This document shows, in pieces, positions 1 to 10,729 of a stretch of 64,000 nt of DNA. Under the pieces are notes generated by a model. The model ran no database searches and was not told the origin of the DNA. It was given only the letters and a program-made list of their open reading frames with translations. This DNA is from Ascarosepion bandense (taxonomy: Eukaryota; Mollusca; Cephalopoda; Sepiida; Sepiidae): contig JBBBDQ010001293.1 of assembly GCA_037127315.1 (NCBI GenBank), positions 2,020,001 through 2,084,000 of the forward strand. Direction: 5' to 3'. The position numbers and the translations under genes were made by a program. Numbering within the stretch: the stretch's first letter is position 1; each line of letters starts with the position of its first letter.

Positions 1-59
1 GTGGATGATGATTATATATATATATGTATATAATGATGGATTTCCTCATCAATTTTAAA

Positions 60-257
60 CTATCTGACAAGGTCATTCAGTTTATATTTTTGTGTCATAT
101 GTGACTCTACTGTCCCATGACCTGCAAACAAATCCACATATTGTGCAACAGTGAGGGTCTCAGGACATAGCAACATTTGTTGACACTTTTTGTCATTGTC
201 TTCCCTCACTTCGCAGGTCAATATGACATTTAAAAATTTCTGATACCATTCTAGCAC
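60..257 (-). pseudogene. Unrecognised coding-like fragment, 65 codons
   Basis: This open frame has a varied, non-repetitive composition (it contains CEVREDNDKKCQQ and VAQYVDLFAGHG) unlike the low-complexity frames common here. I do not recognise the family. No splice sites, promoter or flanking domain support it as a host gene. It may be a scrap of a transposon protein or a chance frame. Confidence 0.25.
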
Positions 258-831
258 AAATATCTCCTGTTATTTCTATCCAGGTAGGGGGGGGCAACTT
301 GATGGAATTTAGTATGAGGCACATTGTATAAGTTGCTGAAAGGAAGACATATTTTTAAAAATTCCAGCGAATACATTGTAGCCACGTTATTATTTTATGG
401 TGGTAAGGGTCATTTTTGTTTTAATAATAAGGGTTTCAAATTTTTATACGTATACAAAGTGTATCATTTTATAAATACTACAGTTTTATACATGGTAGAT
501 GGTATTCAGCTTTTCTGCATGTAAATTTTTGTGTGGACATGATTACTAGAGGCAGTGACGTGTGTTTTGTGCTGTAGTTTTGTTGACGTTATATTCCGGA
601 ATACATTTTTATTTTTTTTTAAAAGAAATTTTTGGATATGATATGAATTAATATCATGAAAATTCTTTCATGTTGGTTGCTTGAGTTTTAGCAGGTCATT
701 ATTTATTGGTAAAATCTAAATATTTTGAACAAACTTCATATATTTCATTTATTTATATTTCAAATGCAGTTGTATGTCCTCAGCTACAGATAAAATGTAT
801 TGCTATAAATATGTATTGTTAGTCATTGTTT

Positions 832-832
832 T

Positions 833-864
<32 letters not shown>
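832..864. repeat. (TA)n microsatellite
   Basis: About 16 TA dinucleotides. It is one of more than 25 TA tracts in the window. The stretch from 258 to 1370 otherwise shows no gene or recognised repeat. Confidence 0.95.
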
Positions 865-1371
865 TGTATTACTGGTATTTTATTATAAAAACATATTCTT
901 ATATTTTCATAGTCCTTTGTTTTTTTGTGGGGGTCACTAATGCGTATAGCTGGGGACCTAACTGGCACTGCCATCTTTGGTCAAAGGAAACCTGTGAATA
1001 ATACCAAGAGTTGACTTCATGTTCCTAAAACTTCCAATTTTCTGACTAGAGACCTTGCTGCCAGATGTAATTTATCATCATACCCAGGATTTATATTTTT
1101 ATTGAAATTATTTCTGATAATTCTAAATTGTCCCATATTTTTAACATTCTGCTGATTTAATTTGTTTTTCACAAACTATCGATGTTTTGCAGGCAATATT
1201 TTTAGCTTGTAAAAAATTGTTTTTGAATGATAATAAAGATTTACTGATACCAAGCTGGTGGGAAATTTATACACTTTTCACATGTATTTGGGCATAATTG
1301 AATTTAACAATCCCAACTGAAAATGAAACTCAGCTCTCCAACTTATTATCTATTACACCATCTGCACATCC

Positions 1372-1441
1372 AAGATTGCAACACCTAGTGTTCCCAAGTG
1401 ATCACCCATCTAAGGACTGACCAGACTTGGCCTAAACTTAT
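1372..1441 (-). pseudogene. 5S rRNA-derived fragment (3' half)
   Basis: Read on the minus strand, this resembles the 3' half of an animal 5S rRNA, from the conserved segment around GGTCAGTCCTTAGATGGGTG through the GGGAACACTAGGTGTTGCAA end. Several substitutions are present and the 5' half is absent, so it is not functional. It could be an old 5S pseudogene or the head of a 5S-derived SINE (SINE3 type). Only this one copy was noticed. Confidence 0.65.
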
Positions 1442-1486
1442 TCTCATGGCCACTTATATATATATATATATGTATGTATAGTATGT

Positions 1487-1693
1487 CAAAAAATTCCAAA
1501 ATTTACATTAGTTGAATGGCCATTTCAGCAAGAAAATTCTCGCTTCAGCAGCAACAATCAAAAATATAAACTTATTAATTCAAATATTGTACCATATGTG
1601 AATTAATAAATTTTTATTTTAGATTGTTGCTGATGAAGTGAGAATTTTCTTGCTAAAATGGCCATTCAACTAATGTAAATTTTGGAATTTCTT
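1487..1693. repeat. Foldback element with hammerhead-like arms
   Basis: The arms at about 1487-1562 and 1619-1693 are near-perfect inverted repeats around a short AT-rich loop. Each arm encodes a hammerhead-like core. On the plus strand of the right arm GTTG precedes CTGATGA, a 7-bp stem II follows, then AAAT, the palindrome ATGGCCAT and CAAC, which pairs with GTTG. The right arm lacks the G of GAAA. The left arm, read on the minus strand, keeps GAAA but has CTGCTGA. The copies thus carry different single core changes. A (TA)n tract lies just upstream (1455-1471). It is probably a terminal-repeat pair of a Penelope-like or retrozyme-type element. Confidence 0.7.
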
Positions 1694-1843
1694 TTACGTA
1701 CTATATATATTTGGCTCTGTAAATAGATAATACTATTTGCATCAAGCTCTCCACTGTGATCAATTTTAATATTAATAAAATTAATGTTAATAGGATCTGG
1801 TCTTTAGAATTCTACCTATTTGCTCATCCTTTTTGGAATTAAA

Positions 1844-1847
<4 letters not shown>

Positions 1848-1891
<44 letters not shown>

Positions 1892-1935
1892 ATATTTTAA
1901 ATCCAAAATTTATATATATCTATATATATATATAG
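1848..1935. repeat. (TA)n microsatellite cluster
   Basis: Long uninterrupted TA tract to about 1889, followed by shorter TATATC-type runs. The YIYIYI protein frames across it are artefacts. Confidence 0.95.
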
Positions 1936-2009
1936 ATATATATAAACATGTTTTGCTAAATAATATACACAAGTTATGTTTATCAGTTTTTTATTTGCAT
2001 AGTGAGTGT

Positions 2010-2330
2010 AAGCTCCATCCAAGCTTTTGGGATTCAGTTTTGCACAAATACCCTTGATAGGATATGAGCCCAGAAATTATATAATTGAGAGGTTAACTTT
2101 AAACAAAAGAAAATTTGGTAAGAAAGTCCCATAAATATTCAAAATTTTAAATTATTTTTAAACTTTTGATAAAAATATCTTGCGAATTCCAAAAAGTTTT
2201 GTTTTAGATTAATTTGCCAAACTTCATATCAACATTTACTACGTATTATTTTTCCTTGAGTATTTCAAATGTAGCTACTTTCATTTCCAAGAATTATTCT
2301 GTGTGTAGTAACACAAATAGTTTTTAAGTT
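2010..2330 (+). repeat. Interspersed repeat, copy 1 (tRNA-like family)
   Basis: It aligns with 3110-3300: both share a GTGAG-type head, a shared block ending AAAGTCCCATAAATATTC and a tail of the type AAAATATCTTG. The second copy has clearer Pol III-type boxes, so this is probably a decayed SINE copy. Confidence 0.55.
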
Positions 2331-2384
2331 ATGGTGTTCTCACTTTTGCTGGAGCCAATTTTAAGTCACTCAAAATAATGTCAT

Positions 2385-2720
2385 GTAAATCGTTAAACAT
2401 TAATTTTTATGTGCGTTTGTATGTATGGTTTTATACTTTAACGTGGAGACACATTATTTAATGTTGGTTGCTTTTCTTTTATTACAACATCCTCCAGAAT
2501 TTAAAGTCTATCTTTAGACTGAAAGACAGAATTTATCCATATTATTTAACAAAACATGTCTGAGAGAAAATACTCCTGCTGAAATACACCTTATGTATGA
2601 ATGTATGAAAATACATCTGCTGAAATACACCTTATGTATGAATGTATGTATGTATGTATGTATCCACACTTGCAAGTATTTTACCATTTATGTACACAAT
2701 GTTTTCTTTTTATCTGTAGT
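2385..2720. repeat. Duplicated repeat with ATGT microsatellite, copy 1
   Basis: About 270 bp match 8150-8425. The shared sequence runs through ACACATTATTTAATGTT, the block GACTGAAAGACAGAATTTAT, an (ATGT)n tract and TACACAATGTTTTC. No coding content is recognised. This copy holds an extra internal duplication of the CTGAAATACACCTTATGTATG segment. Confidence 0.75.
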
Positions 2721-3059
2721 TTTAAAATATTTAAGAAAATACATAACTAAAACCAAAAATAAAATTACAGGCAACTACCTCTGCATTTAAACACAAATCT
2801 ACCATTAATTTTGTTTTTATAAAAAGTGAAAAATGAAGAATGCACAAGAAATCTGATTTAAAAGAGAAAAAAAAAACAGAATTCTTTTTTTTCTTTCTTT
2901 TTTTGACAAACATCTAACAAAATTACAAAGATTTTATACATACATTCCAGCACCTGGTGGATACTGTCACTTCAGGATTTAAAAAATATTGAATTCTTTT
3001 TTGTAGCAAGTCAAGTTGGGTCACCCAACACCACTCAGATTAGAAATGTTCAGTAACCA

Positions 3060-3300
3060 CTTCCATCCACCTAACCTAGTGGTTAACCATACAAAAAATG
3101 ATATTTGCATGGTGAGTTCAAATTCCAGCTAAAATTTTTGCATTTGCTTTTTCACAAATACATTAGAAAGATAACAACCCAGTGATGATATACTTGAGAT
3201 GTTAACATTAAACAAAAAGAAAAGTGGTAAAAAGTCCCATAAATATTCCGAAGTTTAATTATTTGAAAAAATATCTTGTGAATTTTAACCAAAAGTAACA
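3060..3300 (+). repeat. tRNA-derived SINE-like repeat, copy 2
   Basis: The head has an A-box-like ACCTAGTGGTTAA and a B-box-like GAGTTCAAATTCC about 40 bases later, the usual layout of a tRNA-derived SINE. The body matches 2070-2330. Confidence 0.55.
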
Positions 3301-3569
3301 TTAATTGCATGGTTAATGATTGCTAAATGTTTCCTTCATGGAAGCAGCTAATTCTACAATAACAAATGCCATTCTTCTTCTATGTGCCATGTCCCTTCAG
3401 GATGTTGGTGATAATGACACTCAACAATATCTTGTCTTTTGTAGCACTTTTATAAACTTTGTTTTTTTTGTTATTTCATCTAAACATTCACCCCCCACCA
3501 ACCCATTTACTCAAGCTCACTGGTTAGCATCTGTTCATATTTCTGAGATGTGGTAGTATTTACATTATT

Positions 3570-3800
3570 CGGACTATTGTCCTCGTCTTTGTTGCCATTT
3601 ATATGATGTTTCGGCCATTGTACCAGCTTTATTCAGGTGCTAGGAATTTCAAACAGAACCCTTTATTACCATCACTGGAGTATATCATTCTCATCCCTTG
3701 CATAGTAATACTTTTTTAGAAGTCATGAGTTATCTCCTTCTAATCCTGCAAGTTACTTGTTCACCACTGCTGTAGCCTGGTATTGAACTCACCACTCTTT
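3570..3800 (-). repeat. tRNA-derived SINE with hammerhead-like tail (SINE3 family)
   Basis: Minus-strand reading shows a B-box-like GAGTTCAATACC, a GGCTACAGCAGTGG block, then CACCTGAATAAAGC, GGCCGAAAC and a hairpin segment ending near GAGGACAATAGTCC. Related copies are at 24838-25145 (+), 58905-59065, 33075-33170 (-) and 47145-47215 (-). The CTGAA(G/T)A and GAAAC motifs are positioned as in a degenerate hammerhead core. Confidence 0.6.
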
Positions 3801-3869
3801 GTGTCAATCACAGGAACTAACCAACATACGCAACATAAAATGTTATAAATTCTAAATATATATATATAC

Positions 3870-4215
3870 ACACATTTAGTCTATCGAGGCAGCAGATAAT
3901 TTTCTAAACATATACTGTTAAAAATAAAAGACAATGAATGTCTATTATGTTTAATCATGAGCCATTCTAAACATCGAATTTTGGCTTTAATTTCAGTTGA
4001 CAATAAAGACAAAAATTCTCCAACATTTGGATAATATTTTATTAAGTTAGTTCTAGGCTTTCGGCTTGCATGAGCCATCTTCAGAAAGGTTACAAGGACG
4101 TTAACATGAAAACATCCACCATCAGCAATGATTTTATCTTGTGTTGACATAAAACTCCACTAAGCAATGGCCACAGTTACTAAAAATACCAAACGCAGTT
4201 CACAAATGTAAAAAT
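3870..4215 (-). repeat. PLE terminal repeat (pLTR), copy 1
   Basis: It matches 5460-5790 and, in parts, 50195-50297, 52735-52836 and 52985-53300. The minus strand carries CTGAAGATGGCT, a loop, AGCC and GAAAGC, a hammerhead-like core of the kind known from Penelope-like elements. The associated PLE reverse transcriptase is at 5817-7604. This copy has no ORF attached. Confidence 0.65.
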
Positions 4216-4666
4216 TATATAATGTCACACCATGTGAGAGCTTGAAATGATATTGTGACAGTTGTATGTGTTTAGTGTTTGTTTTGTTTATTTTATCAAT
4301 TAATTGCTTTAAACATTAAAAAAGATTGGCCAACTACAGTATAAAAGACAGGCCCCATTCAGACAGGTTTCCCCCACTTCAGCATTTTGCCAACAACTAT
4401 AAACCTGGCAGAAATACATCAATACTAGCTCTTTATTCTGAATTAGATTTAGATTTACTAACAGTCCATTAGTTAAAGATATAATACTGATGAAGCTCCC
4501 CACTCTCAGTATTATAGAGAAAAGCTCGAAGCGAGTTTAGGATGTAGCTAGAATAAAACTTTTCTTTTTCTTTCCTCTCCAAAAATGAGGGGAAATGGTC
4601 AACAGTGGCAATTTTATGGAGGAGCCAAAAGGGACCAAGCACTCCCCCCCATTTTGTGTCCCCCAC

Positions 4667-4692
4667 AACACACACACACACACACACACACT
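4667..4692. repeat. (CA)n microsatellite
   Basis: About 13 CA units. Confidence 0.9.
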
Positions 4693-4932
4693 TTTATAAG
4701 CTTCAAACATTTATGAAACTGATCAGTTTGATGATTTTGATAAGATTTGATCTTCAGCACTTTCCCTCTCTGTTTTCTTTTTCATTTAGCTTTTTAAGGA
4801 CACATATAATTACAATATACGAACATCACAAGGCCATAACACAAGGGGGAGGAAAAAAAAACACGTAGGGTTCCCGGCTTTCTCTTTTCCATACTTTTAC
4901 TCTTATTTTTTTTCTTTCCTCATTTTTTTTTT

Positions 4933-5127
4933 TTCAATTGGAGTAGATAGACTAAACTATGGCCCGGTTCATGCTCCACCCACATCTATTGAACAGGTGT
5001 AGAGGCTCATCCCTTGTTCCCTGTCTAGGATGTGGTTTCCAGCTTTCTCTCCTCTAATCATTACACTCTTCTGTAGCCCCCAGCACATCAGTGGCGTTAC
5101 CGCCTTGCTCAGGGTGATATGATTAAA
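4933..5127 (+). repeat. SINE with LINE1-type 3' tail (SINE4 family)
   Basis: Begins AATTGGAGTAGATAGACT, continues with CCACCCACATCTATTGAACA, and ends with TAGCCCCCAGCACATCAGTGG, GCCTTGCTCAGGG and GATTAAAAAA. The last 60 bases closely match the 3' end of the LINE1 family in this window, the arrangement expected if the SINE borrows the LINE's reverse transcriptase. Other copies: 32511-32794, 35317-35518 and a decayed one near 44440-44770. Confidence 0.8.
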
Positions 5128-5147
5128 AAATATATATATATATATTT

Positions 5148-5360
5148 AAATGCAATGTAATGTGTTATGACCAGATTTAAATGTGATTTTATTAAGTGTG
5201 GGTTGTTTGGATTTAATGTAGATGGTCTCCAATATCTGAAGATTCTTTTTACTGTCTGTATGAGTGAGGATTATTGTATTGTTGACTAAAATTTTTCTGA
5301 TATTACCTACATGGTTATGTTTTTCTGAGAAATGTTGTTTAATTGTACTCTGTTAAGAAA
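5148..5360 (-). pseudogene. Partial PLE copy: C-terminal end of GIY-YIG ORF
   Basis: About 70 codons matching the C-terminal end of the PLE frame at 5817-6030, in the same orientation (shared elements include the KHNHVGNIRK-like, QILE and IKSKQPTLNKI segments). It lies downstream of that PLE, separated by the terminal repeat. Tandem copies with 5'-truncated partners are typical for Penelope-like elements. Confidence 0.7.
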
Positions 5361-5364
5361 GGTG

Positions 5365-5800
5365 AACTGAAATTAAAGCCAAAATACAATGTTAAGAATG
5401 GCTCCTGATTAAACATAATAGACATTCATTGTCTCTTATATCTAACAGTATATATATATATATATATGCTATTAAATATAAGAGACAATGAATGTCTATT
5501 ATGTTTAATCATGAGCCGTTCTAAACGTTGTATTTTTGCTTTAATTTCAGTTGAAAATAAAGACAAAAATTCTCCAACATTTGGATAATTATTTATTGGT
5601 TTTCTTCTAAGCTTTTGGCTCACATGAGCCATCTTCAGAGAGGTAGTTTAAACTGAAATATTATAAAATCCACCATCATCGATGATTTTATTTTGTGTTT
5701 ACATAAAACTCTGCTTGGCAACAGCAATAGTTACCAAAAATAATAAACGCAGTTTGCGATGCGGTTTTATGAAGTCACACCACGGGATAGCATGAAATGA
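5365..5800 (-). repeat. PLE terminal repeat with internal inverted repeat
   Basis: The segment 5370-5445 is the inverse of about 5470-5560, with a (TA)n spacer. The larger part (5470-5790) matches the terminal repeat at 3870-4215. The minus strand carries CTGAAGATGGCTCA, TGAGCC and AAAAGC, a hammerhead-like core in which the first G of GAAA is lost. It sits immediately 3' of the PLE ORF, as expected for a pLTR. Confidence 0.7.
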
Positions 5801-5816
5801 CAACAAAACCATGTAG

Positions 5817-7604
5817 TCAAATGCAATGTAATATGTTATTTCCTGTTTTAAAGTTGATTTTATTGAGTGTTGGTTGTTTTGATTTGATGTACATGGCCTC
5901 CAATATCTGCAGGTTCCTCTTACAGTGTGTATGAGTAAGGATCACCGTATTGTTGACCAAAGTCTGTCTGATATTACCTACATGTTTATGTTTTTCAAAG
6001 AAATGTTGTTTAATAGTACTCTGATCAGAAAGATGACATGTAAGTCTACGGGAGAGCGCGGTTGTAGTAAAACCAATATATGTACTAGGTTTTTGATTAG
6101 TATCAGAGATGCAATCTCTGAATGGGCATGTAAATTGGTACACTACATTGGTTTTTTGTAAAGAATTTAGTTTAGTGCTTGTTGGGTTGTTATAGACTAT
6201 GAGGTCAGTTGTTTTAAACTTTTTATAATATATAATAAGTTTAATTTGATTATTACTTTCGACTGGTTTAACATTTCTACGTATTATGTTTTTGAGAGTT
6301 TTTTCATCTTGTTTATAATTATTATGTATTTGGTTGCAATAGTTAATAGTGTTATGTTTATTTTGATGTAAACCATTATTATTATTGTTAGAGCTATTGT
6401 TAATTTTGTTGAGATACATTTTAATTTGTTGATCAATAATGGAGTTAGGAAATCCATTATTGACTAGTATTTGCTTAATGTTGTGTAATTCTTTATAAAA
6501 TATAGATTTGGAAGAAGATATCATTTGTGTGCGTTGAAGTAAGTTTTTTATAACAGCTAACTTATATCGTTGGGGGCATTCACTATTATAATTAAGAAGA
6601 CACGAATTTATGCTAGTTGGTTTCCTATATAGAGAAGTAATAAATTTATGTGTGCTAGAATCAATGAATACATCAAGGAATGGGAGTTTGTTATTAATAT
6701 TAAGTTCTAATGTAAGTTTGAGGACGGAGTGACTTTCAAATTTGTTTTTAAGATATTTAATTTGATCGATATTCTTAGCTAAAACAAAGATGTCATCTAT
6801 GTATCTGACATATATAGAGGGTTTATTGTTGTCATTAATTATTTTATTTTCTAGATTTGCCATATAATAATTAGAAAAGAGGGAACCTAAAGGAGATCCC
6901 ATCGCAATACCATCTATTTGTGTATAAATATTGCCTAAGGGATCGTGAAAGGGTACTTGTGTGGTGCATGCTAATAATAGTTTTTTTAATATAGTGGGTT
7001 TAATATTGATTGATGGGAGAGTAGCATGGTTGTATACATCACGGATAATGATGTCAATTGTTTCCTGGATGGGAACATTTGTGAATAAGTTTTGGACATC
7101 CAAAGATGCAATTATTTGATTCTTAGGTTTTACGGAATGGAGAATCTGTAAAAATTCGTCCGTGGAATTAATACTATATTTACCAGGAAGATAGGGAGTA
7201 ATTAGTTTGCTAAGTGTTTTGGAAAGGTTATATATTGGTGTGGGTATTTGAGAAATGATAGGTCAGCGGGGATGATCTTTTTTATGGATTTTTACATTTC
7301 CATAAAGATAGCCGGGCTGATAATCACCTATAATCTTTTGAAGTTTATAGGATCCTATTTCAGCATTGTTTGCAGTAATAAGTTTATTAATATGTGTTTT
7401 AAGTTGGGTTGTGGTATTACTAGTTAATTTTTGAAATTTATTGTGATCGTTGAGAATGGCCTGTAATTTGGAGTGATATTCCTGTCTGTTTAAAATAACA
7501 AATGTATTGGTTTTATTGGCACGTCTGATAACAATATTTTTGTTAATTTTGAGATGTGTGGCTGCTTTTGTGAGAGGTATATTTATAATATCATTATAAA
7601 TCAA
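5817..7604 (-). pseudogene. Penelope-like element: reverse transcriptase + GIY-YIG endonuclease, one internal stop
   Basis: This frame encodes a PLE polyprotein of about 595 codons broken by a single TGA at 7263-7265. Before the stop lie YLYGNVKIHKKDHPR and the RT fingers. After it come PIISQIPTPIYNLSK, LDVQNLFTNVPI, AMGSPLGSLFSNYYMANLE and the catalytic YIDD within YVRYIDDIFVLAKN. The C-terminal GIY-YIG nuclease shows NVVYQFTCP, STYIGFTTTALSRRL and a downstream H. The TGA follows CGC where an arginine is expected (PLRPIIS-type motif), so a CGA to TGA transition at a CpG is the simplest explanation. The 5' end has no ATG: the frame opens at a TTG near 7604 and the usual N-terminal region is missing, so the copy is truncated and inactive. 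PLEs copy themselves by target-primed reverse transcription. Terminal repeats follow downstream (5365-5800). Confidence 0.9.
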
Positions 7605-8149
7605 TCAAACACCGTTACCATAAAAATCCTAATGATATTATAAATATATAATATAAATAAGGAAGTTAGCTATTGTTCCCAGAATGAAAAAATTACAAAA
7701 CAAAAAATTAAAAATTATGTCTAGATGTAATCATATCTATAAATACATACAAGGATCATACAAACATTGATGAAAATTTCGTAGGATCCTTGAATAATAC
7801 CAACCTAATTTTAAAAAAATTTGATTGTTTTAAAATTTTTAGTTGCATATTCATAAAAAATCCTTGTTCATGCATTTGAAAAAATGAAAGATCATTTATT
7901 GTAAACCATTTGAAGATACCAAAAGGTTAAATTTCAGTTTGTGGCAGTAACTCATATCCAAATAAAAATATTCAAAAGTTCTACAGTATAAATGTATTAA
8001 ACACTTTTTAATACAACTGTGTACTGGTCTGATTTAATTATGGCCAAAAACTAATTAATTATATATGTGTGTACATGTGTGTGTGTGTCTGTGTGTATGC
8101 GTGTGTGTATGGAAGAAAAATATAACACATCACTCAATAAATCCTGCTA
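7605..8149. other. No gene seen; AT-rich spacer
   Basis: No recognisable coding content. A (GT)n-rich run lies near 8066-8110. Part of this may be the decayed 5' region of the adjacent PLE. Confidence 0.5.
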
Positions 8150-8425
8150 AACAGTAATTTTTTTGTGCGTTTGTGTATGTGTTTTTATACTTTAACATGG
8201 AGAAAGACACATTATTTAATGTTCTTTGCTTTTCTTTTATTTCAACATCCTCCAGAATTTTAAGTCTTTCTTTAGACTGAAAGACAGAATTTATCCATAT
8301 TATTTAACAAAACATATCTGAGAGAATTCTTACTGCTGAAATACACCTTATGTATGTATGTATGTATGTATCCACACTTGTATTTTACCATTTATGTACA
8401 CAATGTTTTCTTTTTATCTTTTTAA
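8150..8425. repeat. Duplicated repeat with ATGT microsatellite, copy 2
   Basis: Second copy of the repeat at 2385-2720. Its right edge runs directly into the mariner remnant. Confidence 0.75.
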
Positions 8426-8477
8426 TAAAAACAACAATCTTTTTAATAAAGCAACAACGTTTAGGCAAAATTCAATT

Positions 8478-9056
8478 TTATTCATGAACATAGTCTCCAT
8501 CTAGGGTGATACACTGATTCCAATGCTTCTCTAACAATTTGATGTCTTTTTTGTGGAACAATTTGTCTTTGACCCCAAAATATGCCTTAGTTTCCAGTAT
8601 CACTTCTTCACTGGAACCAAATCTCTTTCTCTTGAGCATTCTTTTGAGGTCTGCAAAAAGCCAGTAGTTGCTGGGGGTAAGATCTGGAGAATAGGGTGGA
8701 AGCCAAAGTAATTCGAAGTATAATTCATCTAGTTTGCAATCAACTTGTGACACAATGTGCTGTCTTTGTGAAAGATCACTTATTCTTCTTCATTGTGGCC
8801 ATGTTTTGGTGATTTCTTCCTTCAAACACACCAATAATGCTATATAATATTTGCTATTGATGGTTTTTCTTTTCTCAAGGTAATCAGGGAACAAAATACC
8901 TTATGCATCGTAAAATACCTTGGCTGCTGATGTCTGCATCTTTGGTTGCTTTAGATGGCTTTCACTTGCTGTTGTCCACTCAGCTGACTGCTGATTTGAC
9001 TCAGGAGTGAAGTGGTGGATCCATCTTTCATCCACTGTAACATATTTATGCAAAAC
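8478..9056 (-). pseudogene. Mariner-type transposase remnant
   Basis: DDD-type mariner transposase, the enzyme that excises and inserts the element at TA sites. On the minus strand the sequence VDERWIHHFTPESNQQSAEW (first catalytic D) lies near 9000-9040, FHKDS (second D) near 8760, and LPPYSPDLTPSNYWLFADLK (third D) near 8630-8700. It ends LEKHWNQCITLDGDYVHE with a stop at 8478-8480. Frameshifts occur around 8760 and 8920, and the N-terminal third is not clear. It is inactive. No terminal inverted repeats were recognised. Confidence 0.85.
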
Positions 9057-9645
9057 TCCTTATTTTATTGAAACAGTTTCAAACAATGCTCTGAATCAGT
9101 GGCATATTATGACAAAGTGGAAAAGGTTTTCATGTTACTTGTTTTATCTCATAGAACGTTATGAGACTAGTCTTCATATTTTTGATGCAATTACACATGT
9201 GCATAAATGAAAAATCCTGCGGATTTAAAATTTTGCAAACAAATTTTTATTAAGGTGTTTTGGGTATATAACACAGTAGATTTTCACCCAGATTCTCACA
9301 ACATTTCATGATTCTTTGCAGATCTGCTGTTATCATAGCATGGAATACTTAATAACAAAATGATGGAAACAAAAAGAAAAAGAATGTAAATAAAATTGGC
9401 TACATTATAAACCCTAAAAAGATAAAAAAAACTTTTCTCCTAAATTTAAAATTCCCTACATCGTGCACATGTGTAATTACATCAATGTAAACGAACCTCA
9501 TCCGATGGAATCCTAGGGATGAAAATGCATTACATCAAACATTTTTTCTATTTTGTTATATATCTGTTCTCCAAATCTGTTCTTGATATATAAAAATGAG
9601 CATATATTGTTGTGTAGTTATATATATATACACACCCACCCACAT

Positions 9646-9649
<4 letters not shown>

Positions 9650-9681
<32 letters not shown>

Positions 9682-9736
9682 CATAATGATGATCCACGTA
9701 TACTGTCTTAATATGTATAGGAAAAACTACTATACT

Positions 9737-9795
<59 letters not shown>
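9650..9795. repeat. Compound microsatellite: (TA)n ... (CT)n(TA)n
   Basis: A TA tract at about 9651-9680 is followed by 40 bp of unique sequence, then (CT)n at 9738-9762 passing directly into (TA)n to 9794. Confidence 0.95.
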
Positions 9796-9802
<7 letters not shown>

Positions 9803-10324
9803 TATACATATATATTTTAAATGTTTTGTTTTTGTTTGCAATAAAGAATGTAAAAATTATATATCTCCAGCAAAAAAGGAAACATGTAAGAATACTGGAA
9901 AAATTATATCAAAAATGAATAAAATTTTCCTTTTCAGTCATTTTCAACAAAACATCTTTAAAAGAAAGTGTGCTGCCCAAATATACATTAACATTTTGGG
10001 ATTTACCTATCTGAACATCCTTTTGGATTTAAAATATATATATATATATGTAAACTAACATTGTGACTTCAAATTTCATGCTATGAAATAATACTCCGAT
10101 GTTTTGACAAAACTCTCCCTGAATTTGAAGTCTGACATTTTTTAATAAAATTCTAGCTTTTGTTCTAGGCTAGTTTTCTTTAGCAAATTTCTTAATTATT
10201 AAGCACATTTGTATCTTATTAAATTGAGTTTAGTATTGCATCATGATTCTTATTTTTTCTTTTTTTCTTGTCTGGATGTTTAGGCCTACTTTTTGTTTCT
10301 GTTTTCAAGTTTTAATTAATTTTA

Positions 10325-10325
<1 letters not shown>

Positions 10326-10392
<67 letters not shown>

Positions 10393-10408
10393 TGTGTGTG
10401 TGTGAGAG

Positions 10409-10443
<35 letters not shown>
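10326..10443. repeat. Compound microsatellite (TA)n(GA)n(GT)n
   Basis: About 60 bp of TA followed by alternating GA and GT blocks. The flank from 9840 to 10320 contains no gene that I can recognise. Confidence 0.95.
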
Positions 10444-10444
<1 letters not shown>

Positions 10445-10729
10445 GAGATTTTAATATATCAAGAACTGTATTAGAGAAATTGTATGGCGAAGTCAAAAAA
10501 GTTTACTTGGAACACTTTTTTTTCTTCAGGACTTCATTGGATTAAAATTGCTATATTGGTATGACTGCACGTGCACGCAGTAGAGTGCTTCTGAGAAAAG
10601 TAAAGATTTTTTTTATTCAGCTGAATTCATTTACTCTTTTTCTTTCCACCACTTTTGTATGTAGGTATTCCACACTGTGATATTAGAAAATCGGATATGA
10701 ATGATAAAATGCTATAAGAGCCAGGGCAT

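Noticed and set aside
1833..2057. Frames full of YIYIYI or HTHTHT (also 9548-9841, 53326-53523, 61816-62176)
   Set aside because: Translations of TA, CA and GA microsatellites.
4064..4095. PLE terminal repeat core CTGAAGATGGCT...GAAAGC as an active hammerhead
   Set aside because: Core boxes are present but stem I does not pair and an extra U precedes stem II; kept only as hammerhead-like.
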